A stretch of 64,000 bases of DNA from Ascidia mentula (Eukaryota > Chordata > Ascidiacea > Phlebobranchia > Ascidiidae). Below, in pieces: positions 12,901 through 25,823 of the stretch (position 1 is its first letter; each line of letters begins with the position of its first letter). The stretch lies in assembly GCA_947561715.1 (NCBI GenBank), contig OX387197.1, positions 17,406,266 to 17,470,265 of the forward strand. Direction: 5' to 3'. The notes under the pieces were generated by a model. That model was not told the origin of the DNA. It saw nothing but the letters and a program-made list of their open reading frames with translations, and ran no database searches. Both the position numbers and the translations under genes were made by a program.

Positions 12901-14528
12901 CTGGACTCTGTTTTTTTCGAGCCCCAAGCCCACTTAACAATGGGAGACATAGGCTGGACTCTGTTTTTTTCGAGCCCCAAGCCCACTTAACAATGGGAGA
13001 CATAGGCTGGACTCTCTTTTTTTCGCGACCAACTCAACAATGGGCGAGATAGGGCCGAAGTTAAGACTGGGTGGGATAGGCTGGACTCTGTTTTTTCCCA
13101 GCCCCAAGCCCACTTAACAATGGGCGACATAGGCTGGACTCTGTTTTTTTCGCGACCCACTTAACAATGGGCTAAATAGGGCCGAAGTTAAGACTGGGTG
13201 GGATAGGCTGGACTCTGTTTTTTTCGCGACCCACATAAAAATGGGCGTGACAGGGCCGAAGTTAAGACTGGGTGGGATAGGCGGGACTCTGTTTTTTTCC
13301 AGCCCCAAGCCCACTTAACAATGGGAGACATAGGCTGGACTCTGTTTTTTCGCGACCCACTTAACAATGGGCGAGATAGGGCCGATGTTAAGACTGGGCG
13401 GGATAGGCGGGACTCTGTTTTTTTCCAGCCCCAAGCCCACTTAACAATGGGAGACATAGGCAGGACTCTGTATTTTTCGAGCCCCAAGCCCACTTAACAA
13501 TGGGAAACATAGGCTGGACTCTGTTTTTTTCGAGCCCCAAGCCCACTTAACAATGGGCGACATAAGCTGGTCTCTGTTTTTTTTCGCGACCCACTTAACA
13601 ATGGGCGAGATAGGGCTGAAGTTAAGACTGGGTGGGATAGGCTGGACTCTGTTTTTTTCCAGCCCCAAGCCCACTTAACAATGGGCGACATAAGATGGTC
13701 TCTGTTTTTTTTCGCGACCCACTTAACAATGGGCGAGATAGGGCTGAAGTTAAGACTGGGTGGGATAGGCTGGACTCTGTTTTTTTCGAGCCCCAAGCCC
13801 ACTTAACATTGGGAGACATAGGCTGGATTCTGTTTTTTTCGCAACCAACTTAACAATGGGCGAGATATGGCCGAAGTTAAGACTGGTTGGGATAGGCTGG
13901 ACTCTGTTTTTTTCGAGCCCCAAGCCCACTTAACAATGGGAGACATAGGCTGGACTTTGTTTTTTTCGCAACCAACTTAACAATGGGCGAGACAGGGCCG
14001 AAGTTAAGACTGGGTGGGATAAGCCGGACTCTGTTTTTTTCGAGCCCCAAGCCCACTTAACAATGGGAGACATAGGCTGGACTCTGTTTTTTTTGCGACC
14101 CACTTAACAATGGGCGAGATAGGGACGAAGTTAAGACTGGGTGGGATAGGCTGGACTCTGTTTTTTTCGAGCCCCAAGCCCACTTAACAATGGTAGACAT
14201 AGGCTGGACTCTGTTTTTTTCGCGACCCACTTAACAATGGGCGAGATAGGGCCGAAGTAAAGACTGGGTAGGATAGGCTGGACTCTGTTTTTTTCGAGCC
14301 CCAAGCCCACTTAACAATGGAAGACATAGGCTGGACTCTGTTTTTTTCGATCCCCAAGCGCACTTAACAATGGGAGACATAGGCAGGACTCTGTTTTTTT
14401 CGAGCCCCAAGCCCACTTAACAATGGGAGACATAGGCTGGACTCTCTTTTTTTCGCGACCAAGTTAACAATGGGCGAGATAGGGCCGAAGTTAAGACTGG
14501 GTGGGATAGGCTGGACTCTGTTTTTTTC
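9970..14528 (+). repeat. 4559-bp HOR, copy 2
   Basis: Repeats copy 1 almost base for base. A private GAGCCCGAAGCCC leader occurs near 10,225. The pair is evidence of a recent large unequal exchange or amplification. Confidence 0.92.
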
Positions 14529-15034
14529 GAGCCCCAAGCCCACTTAACAATGGGCGACATAGGCTGGAATCTCTTTTTTTCGCGACCCACTTAACAATGG
14601 GCGAGATAGGGCCGAAGTTAAGACTGGGTGGGATAGGCTGGACTCATTTTTTTTCGAGCCCCACATAACAATGGGCGAGATAGGGCCGAAGTTAAGACTG
14701 GGTGGGATAGGCGGGACTCTGTTTTTTTCCAGCCCCAAGCCCACTTAACAATGGGAGACATAGGCAGGACTCTGTTTTTTTCGAGCCCCAAGCCCACTTA
14801 ACAATGGGAGACATAGGCTGGACTCTGTTTTTTTCGCAACCCACTTAACAATGGGCGAGATAGGGCCGAAGTTAAGACTGGGTGGGATAGGCTGGACTCT
14901 GTTTTTTTCGAGCCCCAAGCCCACTTAACAATGGGAGACATAGGCTGGATTGTTTTTTTCGCGACCCACTTAACAATGGGCTAGATAGGGCGGAAGTTAA
15001 GACTGGGTGGGATAGGCTGGACTCTGTTTTTTTC
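13532..15034 (+). repeat. 1503-bp tandem duplication, copy 1
   Basis: Starts at a B with GGCGACATAAGCTGG and T8 and spans the 1611-HOR-derived tail plus the truncated 4559 copy. The same start and order occur at 15,035. The duplication therefore crosses a 4559-bp HOR boundary. Confidence 0.88.
14529..15034 (+). repeat. 4559-bp HOR, truncated copy 3 (506 bp)
   Basis: Follows the start of copies 1 and 2 through the 51-bp B and A (GGCGGAAG). At 15,035 it switches to the B unit with GGCGACATAAGCTGGTCTCT that begins a 1503-bp repeat. Confidence 0.85.
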
Positions 15035-16537
15035 GAGCCCCAAGCCCACTTAACAATGGGCGACATAAGCTGGTCTCTGTTTTTTTTCGCGACCCACTTA
15101 ACAATGGGCGAGATAGGGCTGAAGTTAAGACTGGGTGGGATAGGCTGGACTCTGTTTTTTTCCAGCCCCAAGCCCACTTAACAATGGGCGACATAAGATG
15201 GTCTCTGTTTTTTTTCGCGACCCACTTAACAATGGGCGAGATAGGGCTGAAGTTAAGACTGGGTGGGATAGGCTGGACTCTGTTTTTTTCGAGCCCCAAG
15301 CCCACTTAACATTGGGAGACATAGGCTGGATTCTGTTTTTTTCGCAACCAACTTAACAATGGGCGAGATATGGCCGAAGTTAAGACTGGTTGGGATAGGC
15401 TGGACTCTGTTTTTTTCGAGCCCCAAGCCCACTTAACAATGGGAGACATAGGCTGGACTTTGTTTTTTTCGCAACCAACTTAACAATGGGCGAGACAGGG
15501 CCGAAGTTAAGACTGGGTGGGATAAGCCGGACTCTGTTTTTTTCGAGCCCCAAGCCCACTTAACAATGGGAGACATAGGCTGGACTCTGTTTTTTTTGCG
15601 ACCCACTTAACAATGGGCGAGATAGGGACGAAGTTAAGACTGGGTGGGATAGGCTGGACTCTGTTTTTTTCGAGCCCCAAGCCCACTTAACAATGGTAGA
15701 CATAGGCTGGACTCTGTTTTTTTCGCGACCCACTTAACAATGGGCGAGATAGGGCCGAAGTAAAGACTGGGTAGGATAGGCTGGACTCTGTTTTTTTCGA
15801 GCCCCAAGCCCACTTAACAATGGAAGACATAGGCTGGACTCTGTTTTTTTCGATCCCCAAGCGCACTTAACAATGGGAGACATAGGCAGGACTCTGTTTT
15901 TTTCGAGCCCCAAGCCCACTTAACAATGGGAGACATAGGCTGGACTCTCTTTTTTTCGCGACCAAGTTAACAATGGGCGAGATAGGGCCGAAGTTAAGAC
16001 TGGGTGGGATAGGCTGGACTCTGTTTTTTTCGAGCCCCAAGCCCACTTAACAATGGGCGACATAGGCTGGAATCTCTTTTTTTCGCGACCCACTTAACAA
16101 TGGGCGAGATAGGGCCGAAGTTAAGACTGGGTGGGATAGGCTGGACTCATTTTTTTTCGAGCCCCACATAACAATGGGCGAGATAGGGCCGAAGTTAAGA
16201 CTGGGTGGGATAGGCGGGACTCTGTTTTTTTCCAGCCCCAAGCCCACTTAACAATGGGAGACATAGGCAGGACTCTGTTTTTTTCGAGCCCCAAGCCCAC
16301 TTAACAATGGGAGACATAGGCTGGACTCTGTTTTTTTCGCAACCCACTTAACAATGGGCGAGATAGGGCCGAAGTTAAGACTGGGTGGGATAGGCTGGAC
16401 TCTGTTTTTTTCGAGCCCCAAGCCCACTTAACAATGGGAGACATAGGCTGGATTGTTTTTTTCGCGACCCACTTAACAATGGGCTAGATAGGGCGGAAGT
16501 TAAGACTGGGTGGGATAGGCTGGACTCTGTTTTTTTC
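15035..16537 (+). repeat. 1503-bp tandem duplication, copy 2
   Basis: Continues identically to copy 1 up to the A (GGCGGAAG) ending at 16,537. From about 15,167 it also matches the window at minus 11,127 bp. Confidence 0.88.
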
Positions 16538-17329
16538 GAGCCCCAAGCCCACTTAACAATGGGCGACATAGGCTGGAATCTCTTTTTTTCGCGACCCACG
16601 TAACAATGGGCGATTTAGGGCCGAAGTTAAGACTGGGTGGGATAGGCTGGACTCATTTTTTTTCGAGCCCCACATAACAATGGGCGAGATAGGGCCGAAG
16701 TTAAGACTGGGTGGGATAGGCGGGACTCTGTTTTTTTCCAGCCCCAAGCCCACTTAACAATGGGAGACATAGGCAGGACTCTGTTTTTTTCGAGCCCCAA
16801 GCCCACTTAACAATGGGAGACATAGGCTGGACTCTGTTTTTTTCGCAACCCACTTAACAATGGGCGAGATAGGGCCGAAGTTAAGACTGGGTGGGATAGG
16901 CTGGACTCTGTTTTTTTCGAGCCCCAAGCCCACTTAACAATGGGAGACATAGGCTGGATTGTTTTTTTCGCGACCCACTTAACAATGGGCTAGATAGGGC
17001 GGAAGTTAAGACTGGGTGGGATAGGCTGGACTCTGTTTTTTTCGAGCCCCAAGCCCACTTAACAATGGGAGACATAGGCTGGACTCTGTTTTTTTCGAGC
17101 CCCAAGCCCACTTAACAATGGGAGACATAGGCTGGACTCTCTTTTTTTCGCGACCAACTCAACAATGGGCGAGATAGGGCCGAAGTTAAGACTGGGTGGG
17201 ATAGGCTGGACTCTGTTTTTTCCCAGCCCCAAGCCCACTTAACAATGGGCGACATAGGCTGGACTCAGTTTTTTTCGAGCCCCAAGCCCACTTAACAATG
17301 GGAGACATAGGCTGGACTCTGTTTTTTTC
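16538..17329 (+). repeat. Copy of 5411-6202 at +11,127 bp
   Basis: Includes the second 506-bp copy (16,538-17,043) with its CCCACGTAAC and GGGCGATTTAGG markers. The preceding 16,032-16,537 is the first 506-bp copy. The block leads directly into the 2157-bp HOR. Confidence 0.87.
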
Positions 17330-19486
17330 GAGCCCCAAGCCCACTTAACAATGGGAGACATAGGCAGGACTCTGTTTTTTTCGAGCCCAAGCCCACTTAA
17401 CAATGGGAGACATAGGCTGGACTCTGTTTTTTTCGCGACCCACTTAACAATGGGCGAGATAGGGCCGAAGTTAAGACTGGGTGGGATAGGCTGGACTCTG
17501 TTTTTTTCGAGCCCCAAGCCCACTTAACAATGGGCGACATAGGCTGGACTCTCTTTTTTTCGCGACCCACTTAACAGTGGGCTAGATAGGGCCGAAGTTA
17601 AGACTGGCTGGGATAGGCTGCACTCTGTTTTTTTCGCGACCCACTTAACAATGGGCGAGATAGGGCCGAAGTTAAGATTGGGTGGGATAGGCGGGACTCT
17701 GTTTTTTTCCAGCCCCAAGCCCACTTAACAATGGGAGACATAGGCTGGACTCTGTTTTTTTCGATCCCAAGCCCACTTAACAATAGGAGATATAGGCTGG
17801 ACTCTGTTTTTTTCGCGACCCACTTAACAATGGGCGAGATAGGGCCGAAGTTAAGACTGTGTGGGATAGGCCGGACTCATTTTCTTTCGAGCCCCACATA
17901 ACAATGGGCGAGATAGGGCCGAAGTTAAGACTGGGTGGGATAGGCGGGACTCTGTTTTTTTCCAGCCCCAAGCCCACTTAACAATGGGAGACATAGGCAG
18001 GACGCTGTTTTTTTCGAGCCCCAAGCCCACTTAACAATGGGAGACATAGGCTGGACTCTGTTTTTTTCGCAACCCACTTAACAATGGGCGAGATAGGGCC
18101 GAAGTTAAGATTGGGTGGGATAGGCTGGACTCTGTTTTTTTCGAGCCCCAAGCCCACTTAAGAATGGGAGACATAGGCTGGACTCTGTTTTTTTCGCGAC
18201 CCACTTAACAATGGGCTAGATAGGGCCGAAGTTAAGACTGGGTGGGATAGGCTGGACTCTGTTTTTTTCGCGACCCACATAACAATGGGCGTGATAGGGC
18301 CGAAGTTAAGACTGGGTGGGATAGGCGGGACTCTGTTTTTTTCCAGCCCCAAGCCCACTTAACAATGGGCGACATAGGCTGGACTTTGTTTTTCCCGCGA
18401 CCCACTTAACAATGGGCTAGATAGGGCCGAAGTTAAGACTGGGTGGGATAGGCTGGACTCTGTTTTTTTCGCGACCCACTTAACAATGGGCTAAATAGGG
18501 CCGAAGTTAAGACTGGGTGGGATAGGCTGGACTCTGTTTTTTTCGCGACCCACTTAACAATGGGCTAGATAGGGCGGAAGTTAAGACTGGGTGGGTTAGG
18601 CTGGACTCTGTTTTTTTCGAGCCCCAAGCCCACTTAACAATGGGCGACATAGGCTGGACTCTGTTTTTTTCGAGCCCCAAGCCCACTTAACAATGGGAGA
18701 CATAGGCTGGACTCTCTTTTTTTCGCGACCAACTCAACAATGGGCGAGATAGGGCCGAAGTTAAGACTGGGTGGGATAGGCTGGACTCTGTTTTTTCCCA
18801 GCCCCAAGCCCACTTAACAATGGGCGACATAGGCTGGACTCTGTTTTTTTCGCGACCCACTTAACAATGGGCTAAATAGGGCCGAAGTTAAGACTGGGTG
18901 GGATAGGCTGGACTCTGTTTTTTTCGCGACCCACATAAAAATGGGCGTGACAGGGCCGAGGTTAAGACTGGGTGGGATAGGCGGGACTCTGTTTTTTTCC
19001 AGCCCCAAGCCCACTTAACAATGGGAGACATAGGCTGGACTCTGTTTTTTCGCGACCCACTTAACAATGGGCGAGATAGGGCCGATGTTAAGACTGGGCG
19101 GGATAGGCGGGACTCTGTTTTTTTCCAGCCCCAAGCCCACTTAACAATGGGAGACATAGGCAGGACTCTGTATTTTTCGAGCCCCAAGCCCACTTAACAA
19201 TGGGAGACATAGGCTGGACTCTGTTTTTTTCGAGCCCCAAGCCCACTTAACAATGGGCGACATAAGCTGGTCTCTGTTTTTTTTCGCGACCCACTTAACA
19301 ATGGGCGAGATAGGGCTGAAGTTAAGACTGGGTGGGATAGGCTGGACTCTGTTTTTTTCGCGACCCACTTAACAATGGGCTAGATAGGGCGGAAGTTAAG
19401 ACTGGGTGGGATAGGCTGGACTCTGTTTTTTTCGAGCCCCAAGCCCACTTAACAATGGGCGACATAGGCTGGACTCTGTTTTTTTC
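17330..19486 (+). repeat. 2157-bp HOR, copy 1
   Basis: Starts at a B with GGCAGG, followed by a 52-bp B with leader GAGCCCAAGCCC (one C lost). It corresponds to 6203-8359 of the first 4559-bp copy. It carries a private GTGGGTTAGG (T at 18,596) where equivalents at 7469 and 12,028 read GTGGGATAGG. Confidence 0.9.
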
Positions 19487-21643
19487 GAGCCCCAAGCCCA
19501 CTTAACAATGGGAGACATAGGCAGGACTCTGTTTTTTTCGAGCCCAAGCCCACTTAACAATGGGAGACATAGGCTGGACTCTCTTTTTTTCGCGACCAAC
19601 TCAACAATGGGCGAGATAGGGCCGAAGTTAAGACTGGGTGGGATAGGCTGGACTCTGTTTTTTTCGAGCCCCAAGCCCACTTAACAATGGGCGACATAGG
19701 CTGGACTCTCTTTTTTTCGCGACCCACTTAACAGTGGGCTAGATAGGGCCGAAGTTAAGACTGGCTGGGATAGGCTGCACTCTGTTTTTTTCGCGACCCA
19801 CTTAACAATGGGCGAGATAGGGCCGAAGTTAAGATTGGGTGGGATAGGCGGGACTCTGTTTTTTTCCAGCCCCAAGCCCACTTAACAATGGGAGACATAG
19901 GCTGGACTCTGTTTTTTTCGATCCCAAGCCCACTTAACAATAGGAGATATAGGCTGGACTCTGTTTTTTTCGCGACCCACTTAACAATGGGCGAGATAGG
20001 GCCGAAGTTAAGACTGTGTGGGATAGGCCGGACTCATTTTCTTTCGAGCCCCACATAACAATGGGCGAGATAGGGCCGAAGTTAAGACTGGGTGGGATAG
20101 GCGGGACTCTGTTTTTTTCCAGCCCCAAGCCCACTTAACAATGGGAGACATAGGCAGGACGCTGTTTTTTTCGAGCCCCAAGCCCACTTAACAATGGGAG
20201 ACATAGGCTGGACTCTGTTTTTTTCGCAACCCACTTAACAATGGGCGAGATAGGGCCGAAGTTAAGATTGGGTGGGATAGGCTGGACTCTGTTTTTTTCG
20301 AGCCCCAAGCCCACTTAAGAATGGGAGACATAGGCTGGACTCTGCTTTTTTCGCGACCCACTTAACAATGGGCTAGATAGGGCCGAAGTTAAGACTGGGT
20401 GGGATAGGCTGGACTCTGTTTTTTTCGCGACCCACATAACAATGGGCGTGATAGGGCCGAAGTTAAGACTGGGTGGGATAGGCGGGACTCTGTTTTTTTC
20501 CAGCCCCAAGCCCACTTAACAATGGGCGACATAGGCTGGACTTTGTTTTTCCCGCGACCCACTTAACAATGGGCTAGATAGGGCCGAAGTTAAGACTGGG
20601 TGGGATAGGCTGGACTCTGTTTTTTTCGCGACCCACTTAACAATGGGCTAAATAGGGCCGAAGTTAAGACTGGGTGGGATAGGCTGGACTCTGTTTTTTT
20701 CGCGACCCACTTAACAATGGGCTAGATAGGGCGGAAGTTAAGACTGGGTGGGTTAGGCTGGACTCTGTTTTTTTCGAGCCCCAAGCCCACTTAACAATGG
20801 GCGACATAGGCTGGACTCTGTTTTTTTCGAGCCCCAAGCCCACTTAACAATGGGAGACATAGGCTGGACTCTCTTTTTTTCGCGACCAACTCAACAATGG
20901 GCGAGATAGGGCCGAAGTTAAGACTGGGTGGGATAGGCTGGACTCTGTTTTTTCCCAGCCCCAAGCCCACTTAACAATGGGCGACATAGGCTGGACTCTG
21001 TTTTTTTCGCGACCCACTTAACAATGGGCTAAATAGGGCCGAAGTTAAGACTGGGTGGGATAGGCTGGACTCTGTTTTTTTCGCGACCCACATAAAAATG
21101 GGCGTGACAGGGCCGAGGTTAAGACTGGGTGGGATAGGCGGGACTCTGTTTTTTTCCAGCCCCAAGCCCACTTAACAATGGGAGACATAGGCTGGACTCT
21201 GTTTTTTCGCGACCCACTTAACAATGGGCGAGATAGGGCCGATGTTAAGACTGGGCGGGATAGGCGGGACTCTGTTTTTTTCCAGCCCCAAGCCCACTTA
21301 ACAATGGGAGACATAGGCAGGACTCTGTATTTTTCGAGCCCCAAGCCCACTTAACAATGGGAGACATAGGCTGGACTCTGTTTTTTTCGAGCCCCAAGCC
21401 CACTTAACAATGGGCGACATAAGCTGGTCTCTGTTTTTTTTCGCGACCCACTTAACAATGGGCGAGATAGGGCTGAAGTTAAGACTGGGTGGGATAGGCT
21501 GGACTCTGTTTTTTTCGCGACCCACTTAACAATGGGCTAGATAGGGCGGAAGTTAAGACTGGGTGGGATAGGCTGGACTCTGTTTTTTTCGAGCCCCAAG
21601 CCCACTTAACAATGGGCGACATAGGCTGGACTCTGTTTTTTTC
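19487..21643 (+). repeat. 2157-bp HOR, copy 2
   Basis: Repeats copy 1 including the private T (at 20,753), so it was copied after that mutation arose. It has its own private C in a T tract (CTGCTTTTTTC near 20,343). The first A differs (GCGACCAACTCAAC instead of GCGACCCACTTAAC). Confidence 0.9.
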
Positions 21644-22384
21644 GAGCCCCAAGCCCACTTAACAATGGGAGACATAGGCTGGACTCTGTTTTTTTCGAGC
21701 CCCAAGCCCACTTAACAATGGGAGACATAGGCTGGACTCTCTTTTTTTCGCGACCAACTCAACAATGGGCGAGATAGGGCCGAAGTTAAGACTGGGTGGG
21801 ATAGGCTGGACTCTGTTTTTTCCCAGCCCCAAGCCCACTTAACAATGGGCGACATAGGCTGGACTCTGTTTTTTTCGCGACCCACTTAACAATGGGCTAA
21901 ATAGGGCCGAAGTTAAGACTGGGTGGGATAGGCTGGACTCTGTTTTTTTCGCGACCCACATAAAAATGGGCGTGACAGGGCCGAAGTTAAGACTGGGTGG
22001 GATAGGCGGGACTCTGTTTTTTTCCAGCCCCAAGCCCACTTAACAATGGGAGACATAGGCTGGACTCTGTTTTTTCGCGACCCACTTAACAATGGGCGAG
22101 ATAGGGCCGATGTTAAGACTGGGCGGGATAGGCGGGACTCTGTTTTTTTCCAGCCCCAAGCCCACTTAACAATGGGAGACATAGGCAGGACTCTGTATTT
22201 TTCGAGCCCCAAGCCCACTTAACAATGGGAAACATAGGCTGGACTCTGTTTTTTTCGAGCCCCAAGCCCACTTAACAATGGGCGACATAAGCTGGTCTCT
22301 GTTTTTTTTCGCGACCCACTTAACAATGGGCGAGATAGGGCTGAAGTTAAGACTGGGTGGGATAGGCTGGACTCTGTTTTTTTC
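21644..22384 (+). repeat. Fragment of the 4559-bp HOR at offset 8725
   Basis: Matches 12,919-13,659 in order and variants (GGGCTAAATAG, GGGCGTGACAG, GGGAAACATAGG). It then departs at a CAGCCCC-type B with GGCGACATAGGC where the parent has GGCGACATAAGATGG. Confidence 0.85.
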
Positions 22385-23411
22385 CAGCCCCAAGCCCACT
22401 TAACAATGGGCGACATAGGCTGGACTCTGTTTTTTTCGAGCCCCAAGCCCACTTAACAATGGGAGACATAGGCTGGACTCTCTTTTTTTCGCAACCCACT
22501 TAACAATGGGCGAGATAGGGCCGAAGTTAAGACTGGGTGGGATAGGCTGGACTCTGTTTTTTTCGAGCCCCAAGCCCACTTAACAATGGGAGACATAGGC
22601 TGGATTGTTTTTTTCGCGACCCACTTAACAATGGGCTAGATAGGGCGGAAGTTAAGACTGGGTGGGATAGGCTGGACTCTGTTTTTTTCGAGCCCCAAGC
22701 CCACTTAACAATGGGCGACATAGGCTGGACTCTGTTTTTTTCGAGCCCCAAGCCCACTTAACAATGGGAGACATAGGCTGGACTCTGTTTTTTTCGAGCC
22801 CCAAGCCCACTTAACAATGGGAGACATAGGCAGGACTCTGTTTTTTTCGAGCCCCAAGCCCACTTAACAATGGGAGACATAGGCTGGACTCTCTTTTTTT
22901 CGCGACCAACTCAACAATGGGCGAGATAGGGCCGAAGTTAAGACTGGGTGGGATAGGCTGGACTCTGTTTTTTTCGAGCCCCAAGCCCACTTAACAATGG
23001 GAGACATAGGCTGGACTCTGTTTTTTTCGAGCCCCAAGCCCACTTAACAATGGGCGACATAAGCTGGTCTCTGTTTTTTTTCGCGACCCACTTAACAATG
23101 GGCGAGATAGGGCTGAAGTTAAGACTGGGTGGGATAGGCTGGACTCTGTTTTTTTCGAGCCCCAAGCCCACTTAACATTGGGAGACATAGGCTGGATTCT
23201 GTTTTTTTCGCAACCAACTTAACAATGGGCGAGATATGGCCGAAGTTAAGACTGGTTGGGATAGGCTGGACTCTGTTTTTTTCGAGCCCTAAGCCCACTT
23301 AACAATGGGCGACATAAGCTGGTCTCTGTTTTTTTTCGCAACCAACTTAACAATGGGCGAGACAGGGCCGAAGTTAAGACTGGGTGGGATAAGCCGGACT
23401 CTGTTTTTTTC
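22385..23411 (+). repeat. Mosaic segment between HOR families
   Basis: Contains a 591-type series (from 22,491), the GCGACCAACTCAAC A, a GGCTGAAG A, a B with AACATTGGG, GCAACCAAC A units, GACTGGTTGGG and GATAAGCCGG. All of these variants occur in the 1611-bp HOR but here follow a new order. No new sequence is present. Confidence 0.82.
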
Positions 23412-24617
23412 GAGCCCCAAGTCCACTTAACAATGGGAGACATAGGCTGGACTCTGTTTTTTTCGAGCCCCAAGCCCACTTAACAATGGGAGACATAGGC
23501 AGGACTCTGTTTTTTTCGAGCCCCAAGCCCACTTAACAATGGGAGACATAGGCTGGACTCTCTTTTTTTCGCGACCAACTCAACAATGGGCGAGATAGGG
23601 CCGAAGTTAAGACTGGGTGGGATAGGCTGGACTCTGTTTTTTTCCAGCCCCAAGCCCACTTAACAATGGGCGACATAGGCTGGACTTTGTTTTTCCCGCG
23701 ACCCACTTAACAATGGGCTAGATAGGGCCTAAGTTAAGACTGGGTGGGATAGGCTGGACTCTGTTTTTTTCGCGACCCACTTAACAATGGGCTAAATAGG
23801 GCCGAAGTTAAGACTGGGTGGGATAGGCTGGACTCTGTTTTTTTCGAGCCCCAAGCCCACTTAACAATGGGAGACATAGGCTGGACTCTGTTTTTTTCGA
23901 GCCCCAAGCCCACTTAACAATGGGCGACATAAGCTGGTCTCTGTTTTTTTTTGCGACCCACTTAACAATGGGCGAGATAGGGCTGAAGTTAAGACTGGGT
24001 GGGATAGGCTGGACTCTGTTTTTTTCCAGCCCCAAGCCCACTTAACAATGGGCGACATAGGCTGGACTCTGTTTTTTTCGAGCCCCAAGCCCACTTAACA
24101 ATGGGAGACATAGGCTGGACTCTGTTTTTTTCGCAACCCACTTAACAATGGGCGAGATAGGGCTGAAGTTAAGACTGGGTGGGATAGGCTGGACTCTGTT
24201 TTTTTCCAGCCCCAAGCCCACTTAACAATGGGCGACATAGGCTGGACTCTGTTTTTTTCGAGCCCCAAGCCCACTTAACAATGGGAGACATAGGCTGGAC
24301 TCTGTTTTTTTCGCAACCCACTTAACAATGGGCGAGATAGGGCCGAAGTTAAGACTGGGTGGGATAGGCTGGACTCTGTTTTTTTCGAGCCCCAAGCCCA
24401 CTTAACAATGGGAGACATAGGCTGGATTGTTTTTTTCGCGACCCACTTAACAATGGGCTAGATAGGGCGGAAGTTAAGACTGGGTGGGATAGGCTGGACT
24501 CTGTTTTTTTCGAGCCCCAAGCCCACTTAACAATGGGCGACATAGGCTGGACTCTGTTTTTTTCGAGCCCCAAGCCCACTTAACAATGGGCGACATAGGC
24601 TGGACTCTGTTTTTTTC
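23412..24617 (+). repeat. 1206-bp HOR, copy 1
   Basis: First copy of a 20-monomer HOR. Private changes are AAGTCCAC near 23,421, GGGCCTAAG near 23,727 and TTTTTTTTTGCGACC near 23,945. It contains the nested 180-bp pair at 23,953-24,132 and 24,133-24,312. Confidence 0.9.
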
Positions 24618-25158
24618 GAGCCCCAAGCCCACTTAACAATGGGAGACATAGGCTGGACTCTGTTTTTTTCGAGCCCCAAGCCCACTTAACAATGGGAGAC
24701 ATAGGCAGGACACTGTTTTTTTCGAGCCCCAAGCCCACTTAACAATGGGAGACATAGGCTGGACTCTCTTTTTTTCGCGACCAACTCAACAATGGGCGAG
24801 ATAGGGCCGAAGTTAAGACTGGGTGGGATAGGCTGGACTCTGTTTTTTTCCAGCCCCAAGCCCACTTAACAATGGGCGACATAGACTGGACTTTGTTTTT
24901 CCCGCGACCCACTTAACAATGGGCTAGATAGGGCCGAAGTTAAGACTGGGTGGGATAGGCTGGACTCTGTTTTTTTCGCGACCCACTTAACAATGGGCTA
25001 AATAGGGCCGAAGTTAAGACTGGGTGGGATAGGCTGGACTCTGTTTTTTTCGAGCCCCAAGCCCACTTAACAATGGGAGACATAGGCTGGACTCTGTTTT
25101 TTTCGAGCCCCAAGCCCACTTAACAATGGGCGACATAAGCTGGTCTCTGTTTTTTTTC

Positions 25159-25338
25159 GCGACCCACTTAACAATGGGCGAGATAGGGCTGAAGTTAAGA
25201 CTGGGTGGGATAGGCTGGACTCTGTTTTTTTCCAGCCCCAAGCCCACTTAACAATGGGCGACATAGGCTGGACTCTGTTTTTTTCGAGCCCCAAGCCCAC
25301 TTAACAATGGGAGACATAGGCTGGACTCTGTTTTTTTC
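25159..25338 (+). repeat. 180-bp ABB trimer, first of a pair
   Basis: A (GGCTGAAG), CAGCCCC-type B with GGCGACATAGG, and plain B. The trimer repeats immediately at 25,339-25,518 with A leader GCAACCC. The pair is embedded in each 1206-bp HOR copy. Confidence 0.88.
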
Positions 25339-25518
25339 GCAACCCACTTAACAATGGGCGAGATAGGGCTGAAGTTAAGACTGGGTGGGATAGGCTGGAC
25401 TCTGTTTTTTTCCAGCCCCAAGCCCACTTAACAATGGGCGACATAGGCTGGACTCTGTTTTTTTCGAGCCCCAAGCCCACTTAACAATGGGAGACATAGG
25501 CTGGACTCTGTTTTTTTC
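25339..25518 (+). repeat. 180-bp ABB trimer, second of a pair
   Basis: Same three units as 25,159-25,338. The A leader is GCAACCC rather than GCGACCC, so recombination or mutation followed the duplication. Confidence 0.88.
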
Positions 25519-25823
25519 GCAACCCACTTAACAATGGGCGAGATAGGGCCGAAGTTAAGACTGGGTGGGATAGGCTGGACTCTGTTTTTTTCGAGCCCCA
25601 AGCCCACTTAACAATGGGAGACATAGGCTGGATTGTTTTTTTCGCGACCCACTTAACAATGGGCTAGATAGGGCGGAAGTTAAGACTGGGTGGGATAGGC
25701 TGGACTCTGTTTTTTTCGAGCCCCAAGCCCACTTAACAATGGGCGACATAGGCTGGACTCTGTTTTTTTCGAGCCCCAAGCCCACTTAACAATGGGCGAC
25801 ATAGGCTGGACTCTGTTTTTTTC

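Larger units (their letters stand above)
24618..25823 (+). repeat. 1206-bp HOR, copy 2, fully parsed
   Basis: Twenty monomers: B B B A B A A B B A B B A B B A B A B B (7 A and 13 B). Seven times 74 plus thirteen times 53 is 1207; one B is 2 bp short (GGATTG) and one is 1 bp long (T8), giving exactly 1206. A private GGACACTG lies near 24,710. Confidence 0.92.

Noticed and set aside
24131..24312. 180-bp ABB trimer as the basic unit of the satellite
   Set aside because: It is confined mostly to the 1206-bp HOR; elsewhere AB, AA and B runs occur, so the 53- and 74-bp monomers are the basic units.
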